From assembly GCF_019924635.1 (NCBI RefSeq), contig NZ_CP065037.1, positions 1,860,001 through 1,924,000 of the forward strand: DNA of 64,000 nucleotides. The letters are read 5' to 3'. A model generated the notes under the pieces. It saw nothing but the letters and a program-made list of their open reading frames with translations. It did not search any database and had not been told where the DNA came from. This document shows positions 16,834 through 25,755 of this stretch, piece by piece. This DNA comes from Leifsonia sp. ZF2019. Lineage in GTDB: Bacteria > Actinomycetota > Actinomycetes > Actinomycetales > Microbacteriaceae. Position 1 is the first letter of the stretch; each line of letters begins with the position of its first letter. The position numbers were made by a program, and so were the translations under genes.

Positions 16834-17580
16834 ATGACGGAAGACACGGTTCCCGCAGGCGCGCGGCGCGCGGCGGGTGGCGAGCGCGAGAAGCGGCGCA
16901 CGGCGCTGAGGTTCGCGCGCGATGCCGCGATCATCGTCGTCGTGGCCCTCCTGGTGTCGTTCCTGGTCAAGACATTCGTCGTCCGCTCGTTCTACATCCC
17001 CTCCGGCTCGATGGAGAACACGCTCCAGATCCAGGACAAGATCATCGTCAACGAGCTGCAGCCGTCGCTCCTCCCGCTCGCCCGCGGCGATGTGGTCGTG
17101 TTCCGGGATCCCGGAGGCTGGCTGCCGCGCGCCGCCCCGACGCGGCAGGACCCTCTCGGCCAGGTGGTCGACACCGCGCTCACCTTCGTCGGCCTGTCGG
17201 CGTCCGACAGCGACGACCACCTGGTCAAGCGCGTCATCGGACTGCCCGGCGACCACGTCACCTGCTGCACGGCCGGCGGGCGCCTCACAGTGAACGGGGT
17301 CCCCATCGTGGAGCCGTACGTCGTCGTCCCCTCCGGGCAGGTCGACGCCGCGACCGTCGCGTTCGACGTCACGGTCCCCGCGGGCGAGCTCTGGGTGATG
17401 GGGGACAACCGGTACGCGTCGCAGGACTCGTCCCGCAATCAGGCGCTGCCGGGGCACGGTTTCGTCCCGGTCTCGAACGTCGTCGGCCGGGCGTTCGTGA
17501 TCAGCTGGCCGGCCAGCCGGTGGACCTGGTTGGACGACTATCCTGAAGTCTTCGCACGTGTGGAGGAGAGCTCAGGATGA
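16834..17580 (+). CDS. lepB: Signal peptidase I
   Basis: A 248-residue membrane peptidase that cleaves signal peptides of secreted proteins. It has one N-terminal membrane segment (about residues 30-48), the catalytic SGSM with Ser59, the general base Lys132 in KRVIGLPGD, and GDNR at 190-193. An insertion of about 30 residues (Pro/Arg/Asp rich, 95-125) separates the early domains. It overlaps rnhB by 4 bases (ATGA). Confidence 0.96.
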   Translation: MTEDTVPAGARRAAGGEREKRRTALRFARDAAIIVVVALLVSFLVKTFVVRSFYIPSGSMENTLQIQDKIIVNELQPSLLPLARGDVVVFRDPGGWLPRAAPTRQDPLGQVVDTALTFVGLSASDSDDHLVKRVIGLPGDHVTCCTAGGRLTVNGVPIVEPYVVVPSGQVDAATVAFDVTVPAGELWVMGDNRYASQDSSRNQALPGHGFVPVSNVVGRAFVISWPASRWTWLDDYPEVFARVEESSG

Positions 17581-18242
17581 TGGCCCCGGTGACGCCGACG
17601 CTGCGCTTCGAGAAGGCGCTGTACCGCGACGGGGTGACGTCCATCGTCGCCGTCGACGAAGTCGGGCGCGGCGCCCTCGCCGGCCCGGTGGCGGTCGGCA
17701 TGGTCGTGATCGACACGGCGGTGAGGCGCATCCCGGTCGGGCTGCGCGACTCCAAGCTGCTGCCGGAGGCGGCGCGCGAGGCCCTGGAGCCCGCGTGCCG
17801 ACGCTGGTCACTGTTCCACGCGGTCGGCCTGGCCACCGCCGCCGAGGTCGACTCCCTCGGAATCATGCGGTGCCTCGGTCTCGCCGGAGCCCGGGCGCTG
17901 GCCGCTCTCGAGGAGCAGGGGGCGTCCGTGCACGACAGCACGCTCATCCTCGACGGCAACTACGACTATCTCAACCCGTCGCTGATGCGCCCCGCGCGTG
18001 TGGTGACCCGCGTCAAAGCCGACCGCGACTGCGCGTCGGTGGCGGCTGCTTCGGTGATCGCGAAGGTGCACCGGGACCGGTTGATGATCCAGCACGACGC
18101 CGAGTACCCGGGCTATGGCTGGGCGAGCAACAAGGGGTACTCCTCCCGCGAGCATTTCGCCGCGCTGGACGCGCTCGGCCCGAGCGCGCTGCACCGTCTC
18201 ACCTGGCTGAAGGACACCGCCACCCTCGACATTCCTCTCTGA
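17577..18242 (+). CDS. rnhB: Ribonuclease HII
   Basis: A 221-residue RNase HII that removes ribonucleotides from DNA. Catalytic acidic residues are in VDEVGRGALAGPV and LILDGNYDYL, and KADRDCASVAAASVIAKVHRD carries the remaining signature. The ATG overlaps the lepB stop, so the two are probably translationally coupled. Confidence 0.96.
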   Translation: MMAPVTPTLRFEKALYRDGVTSIVAVDEVGRGALAGPVAVGMVVIDTAVRRIPVGLRDSKLLPEAAREALEPACRRWSLFHAVGLATAAEVDSLGIMRCLGLAGARALAALEEQGASVHDSTLILDGNYDYLNPSLMRPARVVTRVKADRDCASVAAASVIAKVHRDRLMIQHDAEYPGYGWASNKGYSSREHFAALDALGPSALHRLTWLKDTATLDIPL

Positions 18243-18256
18243 GCTCCGAACCGGCA

Positions 18257-18262
18257 TAGACT
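18257..18262 (+). promoter_or_regulatory. -10-like box TAGACT for the DUF2469 gene
   Basis: TAGACT ends 9 bases before ATG 18272, just after the rnhB stop. No Shine-Dalgarno sequence is visible. Confidence 0.4.
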
Positions 18263-18271
18263 TGACGGACG

Positions 18272-18595
18272 ATGGATGAAGACGAGTTCGACGACTACGA
18301 CCGCGAGGTCGAGTTGGCTTTGTATCGCGAGTACCGGGACGTCGTCTCGCAGTTCAAGTACGTGATCGAGACGGAGCGCCGCTTCTACCTCGCCAACGAG
18401 GTGGAGTTCGTGCGCCGGGACACCGAGCACGACTTCTACTTCGAGCTCACGATGAACGATGTGTGGGTGTGGGACGTCTACCGCGCCGACCGGTTCGTGA
18501 AGTCGGTGCGCGTGCTCACGTTCAAAGACGTCAACATCGAGGAGCTCTCGAGCAAGGAGTTCGAGCTCCCGAAGGAGCTCGCTCTCGACGAGTAG
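18272..18595 (+). CDS. DUF2469 family protein
   Basis: A 107-residue acidic protein, rich in Asp, Glu and aromatic residues (MDEDEFDDYDREVELALYRE). It matches DUF2469, a small family that is nearly invariant in Actinobacteria and sits between rnhB and yraN. It has no membrane segment and no known function. The strong conservation of both sequence and position suggests an important housekeeping role. Confidence 0.88.
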   Translation: MDEDEFDDYDREVELALYREYRDVVSQFKYVIETERRFYLANEVEFVRRDTEHDFYFELTMNDVWVWDVYRADRFVKSVRVLTFKDVNIEELSSKEFELPKELALDE

Positions 18596-18700
18596 CACGT
18601 TCTCCTCCACAGCGGCCCTCTCTCCGCCTCCTCTCCACCGATCTTCCGGATCCGCCCGCTGCGGGGCCTCCTCCGCCCAGTCTGGTGGCAGGAGGAACAC

Positions 18701-19057
18701 ATGGCAGAGAAAGACGAATTGGGCCGTCGTGGCGAAGCGGTGGCAGCGGAGCAGCTGGAGGCGTCGGGCCGTGTCGTGCTCGACCGCAACTGGCGTTGCG
18801 CGATCGGGGAGATCGACCTCATCCTGCGAGAGGGCACGACGACCGTCTTCGTCGAGGTGAAGACGCGCAGCTCGCTCGCGTTCGGGCATCCCTTCGAGGC
18901 CATCACGTCCGCGAAGAGCGCCCGGTTGCGGCGACTGGCGGCGGAGTGGTGCCGCGAGAACGGTCCTCTGCCGGGCGACATCCGGATCGATGCGGTCGCG
19001 GTGATCGACGCGTGGGATCCCGCGCCGGCGGTCGAGCACCTCGCCGGGATCGCGTGA
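18701..19057 (+). CDS. YraN/UPF0102 nuclease-like protein
   Basis: A 118-residue protein with the PD-(D/E)xK-type core GEIDLILREG, then FVEVKTR, as in the UPF0102 family related to Holliday junction resolvases. The ATG follows a strong GGAGGAA. Its stop overlaps the comM start by one base, so yraN-comM-dprA form one operon concerned with DNA processing. Activity of the family is not established. Confidence 0.92.
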   Translation: MAEKDELGRRGEAVAAEQLEASGRVVLDRNWRCAIGEIDLILREGTTTVFVEVKTRSSLAFGHPFEAITSAKSARLRRLAAEWCRENGPLPGDIRIDAVAVIDAWDPAPAVEHLAGIA

Positions 19058-20598
19058 TGGCGCTGGCACGCGCGTTCGCCGTCGCCTTGACGGGCGTACG
19101 GGGTGACATCGTCGAAGTGGAGGCCGACATCTCCGCCGGGCTCCCGGCCTTCGTGCTCATCGGTCTGCCGGACGCCGCGCTCGGCGAGTCGCGCAAGCGT
19201 GTCAGTGCGGCCGCCGTCAACGCGGGCAGCCCCCTCACCCAGCGCAAGCTCACGGTCAACCTCTCCCCGGCGTCACTGCGCAAGCAGGGGAGCGCTTTCG
19301 ACCTGGCCATCGCGATCGCGGCGCTGGCCGCGGCCGGCGACGTTCCGGCGGAGTCGGCCGCCCGCGCGGTCCACCTCGGCGAGCTGGGGCTCGACGGGCG
19401 GCTCCGGCCCGTCCCCGGGGTGCTGCCGGCGGTCGTCGCGGCCCGGGAGGCCGGCTTCCGGCGCGTGTTCGTCCCGACCGCCAACGCTGCGGAGGCCGAG
19501 CTCGTGGAGGGGATGGAGGTCGTCGCCGTCGTGGGACTCCGGGCAGCGGCGATCGCCCATGGTGCCGACCTCGACCCGGTGGACCTCGATCCCGTGGAGG
19601 GGCCTCGGCTCGACCTCGGTCCGGCGGACGAGCCGGACCTCGCGGACGTCGCCGGCAACGACGAGGCGGTGGACGCCCTCGTCGCGGCAGCGGCGGGCGG
19701 CCATCACGTCGCGATGGTCGGACCTCCCGGCGCAGGCAAGACCATGCTGGCTCGGCGGCTGCCGTCGTTGCTGCCCGATCTGAGCGGGGAGGAAGCCTTG
19801 GAGTCGACGTCGATCCGCTCGCTCGCGGGGCTCGGGGTCGGCGGCGGCCTCGTCCGCCGGCCGCCGTTCGAGGCGCCGCATCACACCGCGAGCGCGGTCT
19901 CCCTGGTGGGCGGCGGCAGCGGCCGCATCGTTCCCGGAGCCATCGTGCGCGCGACCAACGGGGTCCTCTTCCTCGACGAGGCCGCCGAGTTCCCGCCCTC
20001 GGTGCTCGACGCCCTGCGGCAGCCGCTCGAGTCGGGGTCCGTCAGCATCCACCGCGCGAGCGGTGCGGCGACCTTCCCCGCGCGGTTCCAGCTGGTCCTC
20101 GCCTCCAACCCCTGCCCGTGCGGGCGTTACGGCTCGGTCGACGAGGAGTGCACCTGCACGCCGATCGCGCGCCGTCGGTATCTCGCGCGAATGTCAGGAC
20201 CGCTGCTCGACCGCGTCGACATCCACCTCACCGTGCGCAGGCTCGGACTCGCCGCGCTGCGATCGGGGCGGGACGGGGAGCCGACGGGTCGCACCAGTGC
20301 TGCGCTCCGGGAGCGCGTGCACGCCGCGCGCTCGGCGGCGGCGGCACGGCTGGAGGGCACCGGTTGGTTCCGCAACGCCGACGTGGCGGGCGTCTGGCTG
20401 CGGTCGGGATCGCGGCGCATCGGCCCCGCCACCCTCGGACCCCTCGACCGGGCGCTCGAGCGCGGCGCGATCACCATGCGCGGCTACGATCGGGCGCTCC
20501 GTCTGGCGTGGACTCTTGCCGACCTCGACGGTGCGGTTGCGCCGACGGCTGACCATCTCGGGCGCGCACTCTTCCTCAGGCGGGGGATCGGCGCATGA
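19057..20598 (+). CDS. comM: ComM/YifB-type AAA+ ATPase (Mg-chelatase-like)
   Basis: A 513-residue protein. An N-terminal Lon-protease-like domain (ALARAFAVALTGVRGDIVEVE) is followed by the Mg-chelatase AAA+ core with Walker A GPPGAGKT at 222-229 and Walker B VLFLDEAAEF. It also has the CPCG and CTCTP cysteine motifs and a C-terminal helical domain. ComM is a branch-migration helicase that extends integration of transforming DNA. It overlaps dprA by 4 bases. Confidence 0.94.
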   Translation: MALARAFAVALTGVRGDIVEVEADISAGLPAFVLIGLPDAALGESRKRVSAAAVNAGSPLTQRKLTVNLSPASLRKQGSAFDLAIAIAALAAAGDVPAESAARAVHLGELGLDGRLRPVPGVLPAVVAAREAGFRRVFVPTANAAEAELVEGMEVVAVVGLRAAAIAHGADLDPVDLDPVEGPRLDLGPADEPDLADVAGNDEAVDALVAAAAGGHHVAMVGPPGAGKTMLARRLPSLLPDLSGEEALESTSIRSLAGLGVGGGLVRRPPFEAPHHTASAVSLVGGGSGRIVPGAIVRATNGVLFLDEAAEFPPSVLDALRQPLESGSVSIHRASGAATFPARFQLVLASNPCPCGRYGSVDEECTCTPIARRRYLARMSGPLLDRVDIHLTVRRLGLAALRSGRDGEPTGRTSAALRERVHAARSAAAARLEGTGWFRNADVAGVWLRSGSRRIGPATLGPLDRALERGAITMRGYDRALRLAWTLADLDGAVAPTADHLGRALFLRRGIGA

Positions 20599-21866
20599 CC
20601 GCAGACAGAGGATTCCTCGGCGTCCCCTATGCACGGCTGGCGGCGCTCCTCGATCCGGTCGCCGTGGGTGCGCCCGTGGTGGCGGACGCGGGCGATGCCA
20701 GGGAGGCCGTGCGTATCCGCATGGCCCGCGCGGCGCTGGGGACGATGTGCGAGCCCGGTGATCTGGACGCCGGCGCGCTCGTCGCGGCGCTCGGCCCGGT
20801 CGAAGCGCTGACCGCGATCGTGGACGACGAGGACGCCTCCCGCCTGCTGCAGCGCATCGGCGGCACCTCGTCGAGCGCGCGCCAACGTGCGCGGCTGGAG
20901 GAGGCGCTGAAGCGCTGGCGCGCTCGCGGGACGCTCGAGTCGGGAGTGCGGGCCCTGGAGATGGCCGCGCACGTGGGGGCGCGCCTCCTGACCCCGGAGG
21001 ATGCCGCATGGCCCGACGGCCTCCCCTCACTCGGTGCCGGCGAGCCTCTCGCGCTCTGGGTGCGCGGCGATCCGGGGCGACTCGCGGGGTTGCGTCGTTC
21101 GATCGCTCTGGTCGGCGCACGGGCAGCAACCGGCTACGGGGAGCACGTCGCGATGGAGAGCTCCGCCGGGCTCGGCGATCGCGGCTTCGCCATCGTCTCC
21201 GGCGGGGCGTACGGCATCGACGGAGCCGCCCACCGTGCCGCCCTCGCGAGCGGACACGTGACGGTCGCATTCCTCGCCGGCGGTGTCGACCGCCTCTATC
21301 CCGCCGGTCACTCCGACCTCCTCCGCCGTGTCGCCGACACCGGCCTCCTCCTCGGGGAGCTGCCCTGCGGGTCGACGCCCACGCGCTGGCGGTTCCTGAT
21401 GCGCAACCGCCTCATCGCGGCATCCAGTGCGGCGACCGTCGTCGTCGAGGCCGGGCAGCGCTCCGGCTCCCTCAACACGGCCGGTCACGCCGCTGAGATC
21501 GGCCGCCCATTGGGAGCGGTGCCGGGTCCGGTGACATCACCCGCCTCCGCCGGCTGCCACCGGCTCATCCGCGAGTACGCCGCCACCTGCGTGACGACGG
21601 TCGAGGAGATGGCCGAGCTCGCCGGTCCGATCGGCGCCCCGGGCGGAACGGCGGGCGACGCGTCCGCCGACGCCTCCGTGAGGAATGGCGCGGACGGTGA
21701 CGACCTCACCGTGCTCGCCGCCCTCAGCGACGCCTGCGGGCTCGAACCGGGCGACCTCGTGCGAGCGACCGGACGCTCCGTCCGCGACGTGAGCGCCGCT
21801 CTGGGCCGCCTCGAGCTCTCCGGCACCGTCCGTCTCACCGGGCGCGGATGGGAGGCGGTGCGATGA
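20595..21866 (+). CDS. dprA: DNA-processing protein DprA
   Basis: A 423-residue DprA/Smf protein that loads RecA on incoming single-stranded DNA. The Rossmann-like core holds VGARAATGYGEH and [16 protein letters not shown], then FLAGGVDRLYPAGH and RSGSLNTAGHAAEIGR. A winged-helix domain ends the protein after a Gly/Ala-rich linker near residue 350. It is the last gene of yraN-comM-dprA. Confidence 0.95.
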   Translation: MTADRGFLGVPYARLAALLDPVAVGAPVVADAGDAREAVRIRMARAALGTMCEPGDLDAGALVAALGPVEALTAIVDDEDASRLLQRIGGTSSSARQRARLEEALKRWRARGTLESGVRALEMAAHVGARLLTPEDAAWPDGLPSLGAGEPLALWVRGDPGRLAGLRRSIALVGARAATGYGEHVAMESSAGLGDRGFAIVSGGAYGIDGAAHRAALASGHVTVAFLAGGVDRLYPAGHSDLLRRVADTGLLLGELPCGSTPTRWRFLMRNRLIAASSAATVVVEAGQRSGSLNTAGHAAEIGRPLGAVPGPVTSPASAGCHRLIREYAATCVTTVEEMAELAGPIGAPGGTAGDASADASVRNGADGDDLTVLAALSDACGLEPGDLVRATGRSVRDVSAALGRLELSGTVRLTGRGWEAVR

Positions 21867-21920
21867 GGCAGCAGCGCGAACGGGTGGCGAGAGGGGGCAG
21901 GAGGCGAGGCGGTCGACCCG

Positions 21921-21958
21921 TGGGTCGAGGGAGCGGATCCATGGGTCGAGGGAGCGGA
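21921..21958 (+). repeat. 21-bp direct repeat in the dprA-xerC gap
   Basis: A 17-base unit beginning TGGGTCGAGGG occurs at 21921-21937 and again at 21942-21958, a 21-base period, with a decayed third unit after it. The 202-base gap otherwise shows no gene or clear promoter. Confidence 0.6.
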
Positions 21959-22068
21959 CCGAGGGATCGGCATGGTGACGAAAGCGCGGCTCCGCTCAGG
22001 CGGCCGATCCCGGGGTCCGCCGAGGGTCGCTGCACGCGTCGGCCGTCGGCGAGGGGGATGCTGGAGGG

Positions 22069-23025
22069 GTGCACTTCACGGACGCGATCGACGGCTACGC
22101 CCGCCACCTCGAGGTCGAGCGCGGATACTCCGCGCAGACCGTGCGCGCGTACCGCTCCGACCTGACCGCGCTCGCCGCGTTCGCCGCCGCCCGTGCGGCT
22201 GCGGCGCGCGGAACGGAGACGGTCGCGAAGACGTCGGCGGCGGGCGCATCGGTCGGCACCGAGGCCGTGACCCTCGAACTCTTGCGGGACTGGCTCTGGG
22301 ACGGGGCGCAGCGGGAGCTCGCGAAGGCGACGCTTGCGCGGCGGTCGGCGGCGGCGCGCGGGTTCAGCGCGTGGCTGACGCGAATGAGCGGGGCGCCGGT
22401 CGATCCCGCTGCGCGGTTGCGTGCGCCGCGGCCGGACAAGACCTTGCCGCGCGTGATCACACGCGCCCAGATGGACGACCTCCTCGCTGGGCTCGCCGCG
22501 CGGGCGGACGAGGGCGAGCCGGCTGCCTTGCGCGACCTGACGGTGATCGAGCTGCTGTACGCGACAGGCATCCGGGTGTCGGAGCTGACCGGGCTCGACG
22601 TCGACGACGTCGACCTGGACCGGCTGACCGTCCGCGTGCTCGGCAAGGGAGCGAAGGAGCGTGTGGTGCCGTTCGGGGTGCCCGCGTCGATCACCGTCCG
22701 CCGCTACCTCGCCGACGCGCGACCCCGGCTCGCCGCCGAGCGCTCCGGCCCGGCCCTGCTGTTGGGCGCCCGCGGCGGCCGGCTCGGTCCGCGTGCCGTG
22801 TACGAGCTGGTCGCCGGGCTGCTCGCAGAGATCCCGGGTGCGGGTCCGGCGGGGCCGCACGCCCTCCGGCACACGGCCGCGACGCATCTCCTCGACGGCG
22901 GCGCCGACCTGCGGGCGGTGCAGGAGATCCTCGGCCACGCCAGCCTCGGCACCACCCAGATCTACACCCACGTCTCGACCGAAAGACTCACAGAGAGCTA
23001 CCGCATCGCCCACCCGCGCGCCTGA
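22069..23025 (+). CDS. xerC: Tyrosine recombinase XerC
   Basis: A 318-residue integrase-family recombinase that resolves chromosome dimers at dif with XerD. The full catalytic set is present: Arg169 (GIRVSEL), Lys194, His264 and Arg267 (HALRH), His290 and Tyr299 (YTHVS). An Ala/Thr/Gly-rich insertion at residues 40-67 lengthens the core-binding domain. The start is GTG with GGAGG only one base away, so initiation may be unusual or leaderless. XerC is preferred over a phage integrase from its location and length. Confidence 0.92.
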   Translation: MHFTDAIDGYARHLEVERGYSAQTVRAYRSDLTALAAFAAARAAAARGTETVAKTSAAGASVGTEAVTLELLRDWLWDGAQRELAKATLARRSAAARGFSAWLTRMSGAPVDPAARLRAPRPDKTLPRVITRAQMDDLLAGLAARADEGEPAALRDLTVIELLYATGIRVSELTGLDVDDVDLDRLTVRVLGKGAKERVVPFGVPASITVRRYLADARPRLAAERSGPALLLGARGGRLGPRAVYELVAGLLAEIPGAGPAGPHALRHTAATHLLDGGADLRAVQEILGHASLGTTQIYTHVSTERLTESYRIAHPRA

Positions 23026-23079
23026 ACGCTGGAAGCGGACGCCACGCACAACACACCGGCCGAGCAGAGCCCATCGGCT

Positions 23080-23103
23080 GAGCGGGAGCGGGAGCGGGAG
23101 CGG
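23080..23103 (+). repeat. Short GGGAGC tandem repeat after xerC
   Basis: About four copies of the hexamer GGGAGC lie between convergent xerC and the M23 gene, inside wider inverted ends (23055-23061 with 23108-23114). It may be part of a terminator structure. Confidence 0.55.
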
Positions 23104-23125
23104 TGCGGGCCGGTTCTGAGCGCGC

Positions 23126-23740
23126 TCATCGGCCGAGCGGGAGCAGGATCGAGGGCGGGACGCGCTCGAATAAGAGCAGCGGTGAGACGTACTCGCCGTC
23201 GACCCGGACGCCGACATGCAGGCAGGCGTCCGCGCAGTGACCGCCCGTGGCCACGACACCGAGAGGGTGACCGCGCGTGACCGTGTCCCCGGCCGCCAGA
23301 GACGAGTCGAGAGGCTCGTAGCTCGAGAGCACCCCGTCGCCGTGGTCGAGTGTCACCACGGAACGGTCGACCACCCGCCCGACGAAGCGGACGATGGCGG
23401 TGTCGGGGGAGCGAACCGCGCTCGCCGTCGTCGACGCGATGTCGATGCCGCGGTGCCCCGCCGAGTAACGATCGACCGGAGACTCGAACCCGCGCGACAG
23501 ATGCGAGGGAGCGAACGGCCACTCCCACCGGGGCCGCTCCTGCGCCGCAGCAGAGGCCGCGGCCGATGCCGCCGATGCCGGCTCTCCGACGACGGCAGTC
23601 GGTATCGCCGTCGTCTCCGCCTTCGCCACCGAACCATGGACGGCCACGAGGATCACCACTCCGGCGCCGACGACCCCGGCGCCGACCACCCACACCCGCT
23701 GTCCCCTCTCACTCCACCCGCTCACGCGACTCCTCCTCAT
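23126..23740 (-). CDS. M23/LytM-fold membrane-anchored protein
   Basis: A 204-residue protein with an N-terminal membrane or signal segment (residues 17-36), an Ala-rich linker and a LytM domain. His96 and Asp100 of GHRGID and His175 of CLHVGV correspond to metal ligands, but the first His of the usual HxH is Cys173. A C-L-H variant is, from memory, common in actinobacterial members. It could be an active endopeptidase using altered chemistry or a non-catalytic amidase activator. Confidence 0.88.
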   Translation of the reverse strand: MRRSRVSGWSERGQRVWVVGAGVVGAGVVILVAVHGSVAKAETTAIPTAVVGEPASAASAAASAAAQERPRWEWPFAPSHLSRGFESPVDRYSAGHRGIDIASTTASAVRSPDTAIVRFVGRVVDRSVVTLDHGDGVLSSYEPLDSSLAAGDTVTRGHPLGVVATGGHCADACLHVGVRVDGEYVSPLLLFERVPPSILLPLGR

Positions 23741-24006
23741 CTCGTCCTCGTATCGGCCGGCCCGTTCCCTCCGCCTTCACCCTCGCGCAGGCATGACTCG
23801 CCGGGAGCGCTTCTGCGGTTCCGGTGGAGAACGCCGATTATGCACATCCGTTCGCCTGTCGCTTTTGCCGACCGCGATTCCGGGCGTACGGTGAACAGCG
23901 CCGGTGAGGCTCCTGATGCGGATCGCGCGCGGGGTCGGTGCCGGAAGGGCCTGTGATCCGACGGCTCACGCACGGACGGCCCACAACCGAACAAGGGGAT
24001 AACGAG

Positions 24007-25503
24007 ATGTCTGGACAGCGCAGCAGCGCCGCAGAGGACGAGGTCGGGTACGAACCCACGTCCGCGATGAAGCGACGGGTGGTGGGGCTGGCCGTGTCGG
24101 CCGCGGTCGGCGGGTTCCTCTTCGGTTTCGACTCGTCGGTGATCAACGGCGCGGTGGACTCGATCCAGGAGCACTTCGCGCTCAACGCGTTCGTCAAGGG
24201 CTTCGTGGTGGCCATCGCGCTGCTGGGCTGCGCGCTCGGCGCATACATCGCGGGTCGGCTCGCCGACCACTGGGGCCGCATCAAGGTGATGCTGCTCGGC
24301 GCCGGCCTCTTCCTGGTGAGCTCCATCGGCGCGGGACTGGCGTTCTCGGTGTGGGATCTCGGGCTGTGGCGTGTCGTCGGCGGACTCGGGATCGGCATCG
24401 CCTCGGTCGTCGCCCCGGCCTACATCGCCGAGATCTCGCCGAAGCGTTCGCGCGGCGGGCTCGCGTCGCTCCAGCAGCTCGCGATCACGATCGGTATCTT
24501 CGTCGCCCTCCTCTCCGACGCACTCCTCGCGGGTGTGGCCGGCTCGGCGTCGAGCCAGCTGTGGTTCGGCCTGGAGGCGTGGCGGTGGATGTTCCTCGTC
24601 GGCGTCGTCCCGTCGGTCGTGTACGGCATCCTGGCCCTGAGCCTTCCGGAGTCGCCGCGCCACCTGCTCGCGACGGGCAAGCGCGACGAGGCGAAGAAGA
24701 TCTTCGCCACCCTCGTCCCGGCAGACCACGTCGACCAGCAGATCGCCGACATCGAGCGCGCGATCGCCGAGGACAAGCAGGGAGCGAAGGCCTCGCTGCG
24801 CGGCGACCGGTTCGGCCTGAAGCCGATCGTCTGGATCGGCATCATCCTGTCGGTGTTCCAGCAGTTCGTCGGCATCAACGTGATCTTCTACTACTCCACG
24901 TCGCTCTGGCAGGCGGTCGGTTTCACCGAGAGCAACTCGCTTCTCATCACGGTGATCACATCGGTCACGAACGTGGTGGTGACGGTCGTCGCCATCCTCC
25001 TGGTCGACCGGATCGGCCGTCGCCCGATCCTGCTGACCGGGTCGGTCGGCATGGCGGTCTCGCTCGGGCTGATGGCGCTCTCGTTCACGTTCGCGACGAA
25101 GTCGGGCGACGCGGTGTCGCTGCCGAACCCGTGGGGGCCGATCGCGCTCATCGCCGCCAACGCGTTCGTGATCTTCTTCGGCGCATCGTGGGGTCCGCTC
25201 GTCTGGGTGCTGCTGGGGGAGATCTTCCCGTCGCGCATCCGCGGCGTCGCGCTCGGTGTCGCCGCCTCGGCCCAGTGGATCGCGAACTTCCTCGTCACGG
25301 TCTCGTTCCCGCCGATGTCGGACTTCTCACTGCCGTTCACCTACGGCATGTACGCCGTGTTCGCGGCCCTGTCGTTCTTCTTCGTGTTCTTCAAGGTGCC
25401 GGAGACGAAGGGCATGGCGCTGGAGCAGGCGGAGACGCTGTTCACGAACGCCCGTGGACGCCAGCGCGGACCACAGGTGCGCTCCACCGGCGACAACGCG
25501 TAG
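24007..25503 (+). CDS. Sugar porter family MFS transporter
   Basis: A 498-residue, 12-TM major facilitator of the sugar porter family: GFDSSVINGA in TM1, GRLADHWGR in loop 2-3, PESPRHLLATGKRDEA after TM6, QQFVGINVIFYYS in TM7, DRIGRRP in loop 8-9 and PETKG after TM12. It resembles GlcP/XylE proton symporters for glucose, xylose or galactose. ATG 24007 follows AAGGGG. The 266-base upstream gap separates it from the divergent M23 gene and contains AT-richer stretches but no promoter I can call firmly. Confidence 0.92.
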   Translation: MSGQRSSAAEDEVGYEPTSAMKRRVVGLAVSAAVGGFLFGFDSSVINGAVDSIQEHFALNAFVKGFVVAIALLGCALGAYIAGRLADHWGRIKVMLLGAGLFLVSSIGAGLAFSVWDLGLWRVVGGLGIGIASVVAPAYIAEISPKRSRGGLASLQQLAITIGIFVALLSDALLAGVAGSASSQLWFGLEAWRWMFLVGVVPSVVYGILALSLPESPRHLLATGKRDEAKKIFATLVPADHVDQQIADIERAIAEDKQGAKASLRGDRFGLKPIVWIGIILSVFQQFVGINVIFYYSTSLWQAVGFTESNSLLITVITSVTNVVVTVVAILLVDRIGRRPILLTGSVGMAVSLGLMALSFTFATKSGDAVSLPNPWGPIALIAANAFVIFFGASWGPLVWVLLGEIFPSRIRGVALGVAASAQWIANFLVTVSFPPMSDFSLPFTYGMYAVFAALSFFFVFFKVPETKGMALEQAETLFTNARGRQRGPQVRSTGDNA

Positions 25504-25513
25504 GCCCCGTTCC

Positions 25514-25522
25514 TGATAGGAT
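25514..25522 (+). promoter_or_regulatory. Extended -10 promoter for rpsB
   Basis: TG at 25514-25515, one base, then TAGGAT at 25517-25522 form an extended -10 element just after the sugar porter stop. The resulting rpsB leader would be about 225 bases. Confidence 0.5.
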
Positions 25523-25530
25523 GTGCGAAG

Positions 25531-25549
25531 CACTCCGCTCGTCGGAGTG
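25531..25549 (+). promoter_or_regulatory. Hairpin at the 5' end of the rpsB leader
   Basis: CACTCCG (25531-25537) and CGGAGTG (25543-25549) form a 7-bp stem with a 5-base loop close to the expected transcription start. The long leader is a candidate for S2 autoregulation. Confidence 0.45.
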
Positions 25550-25755
25550 ACTACGCGTGCCCGGACACCCGCAGGGTGGGGCGCACTTCCACCGGTCTCC
25601 TCCACACATCCCGAGCGGTTTTCCGCGCGGGCGGACGAGGAGCGGAGGTGCGCGGGGCACCAGGAACGGCGGCCGCCGGCCGCCGTGGACAACCGCACAT
25701 CGCACCCGTCCCGGCATGGCCGAGCGGGCGCGCCCAACACAAGGAGAAACGGCAA

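Noticed and set aside
23080..23103. GGGAGC repeats as a possible phase-variable tract
   Set aside because: Only about four units lie between convergent gene ends, so slippage would not change a protein and an effect on expression is unlikely.
25576..25755. An N-terminal extension of S2
   Set aside because: The open frame continues upstream, but the region holds a promoter and leader hairpin, and ATG 25756 has AAGGAG and the canonical S2 start.
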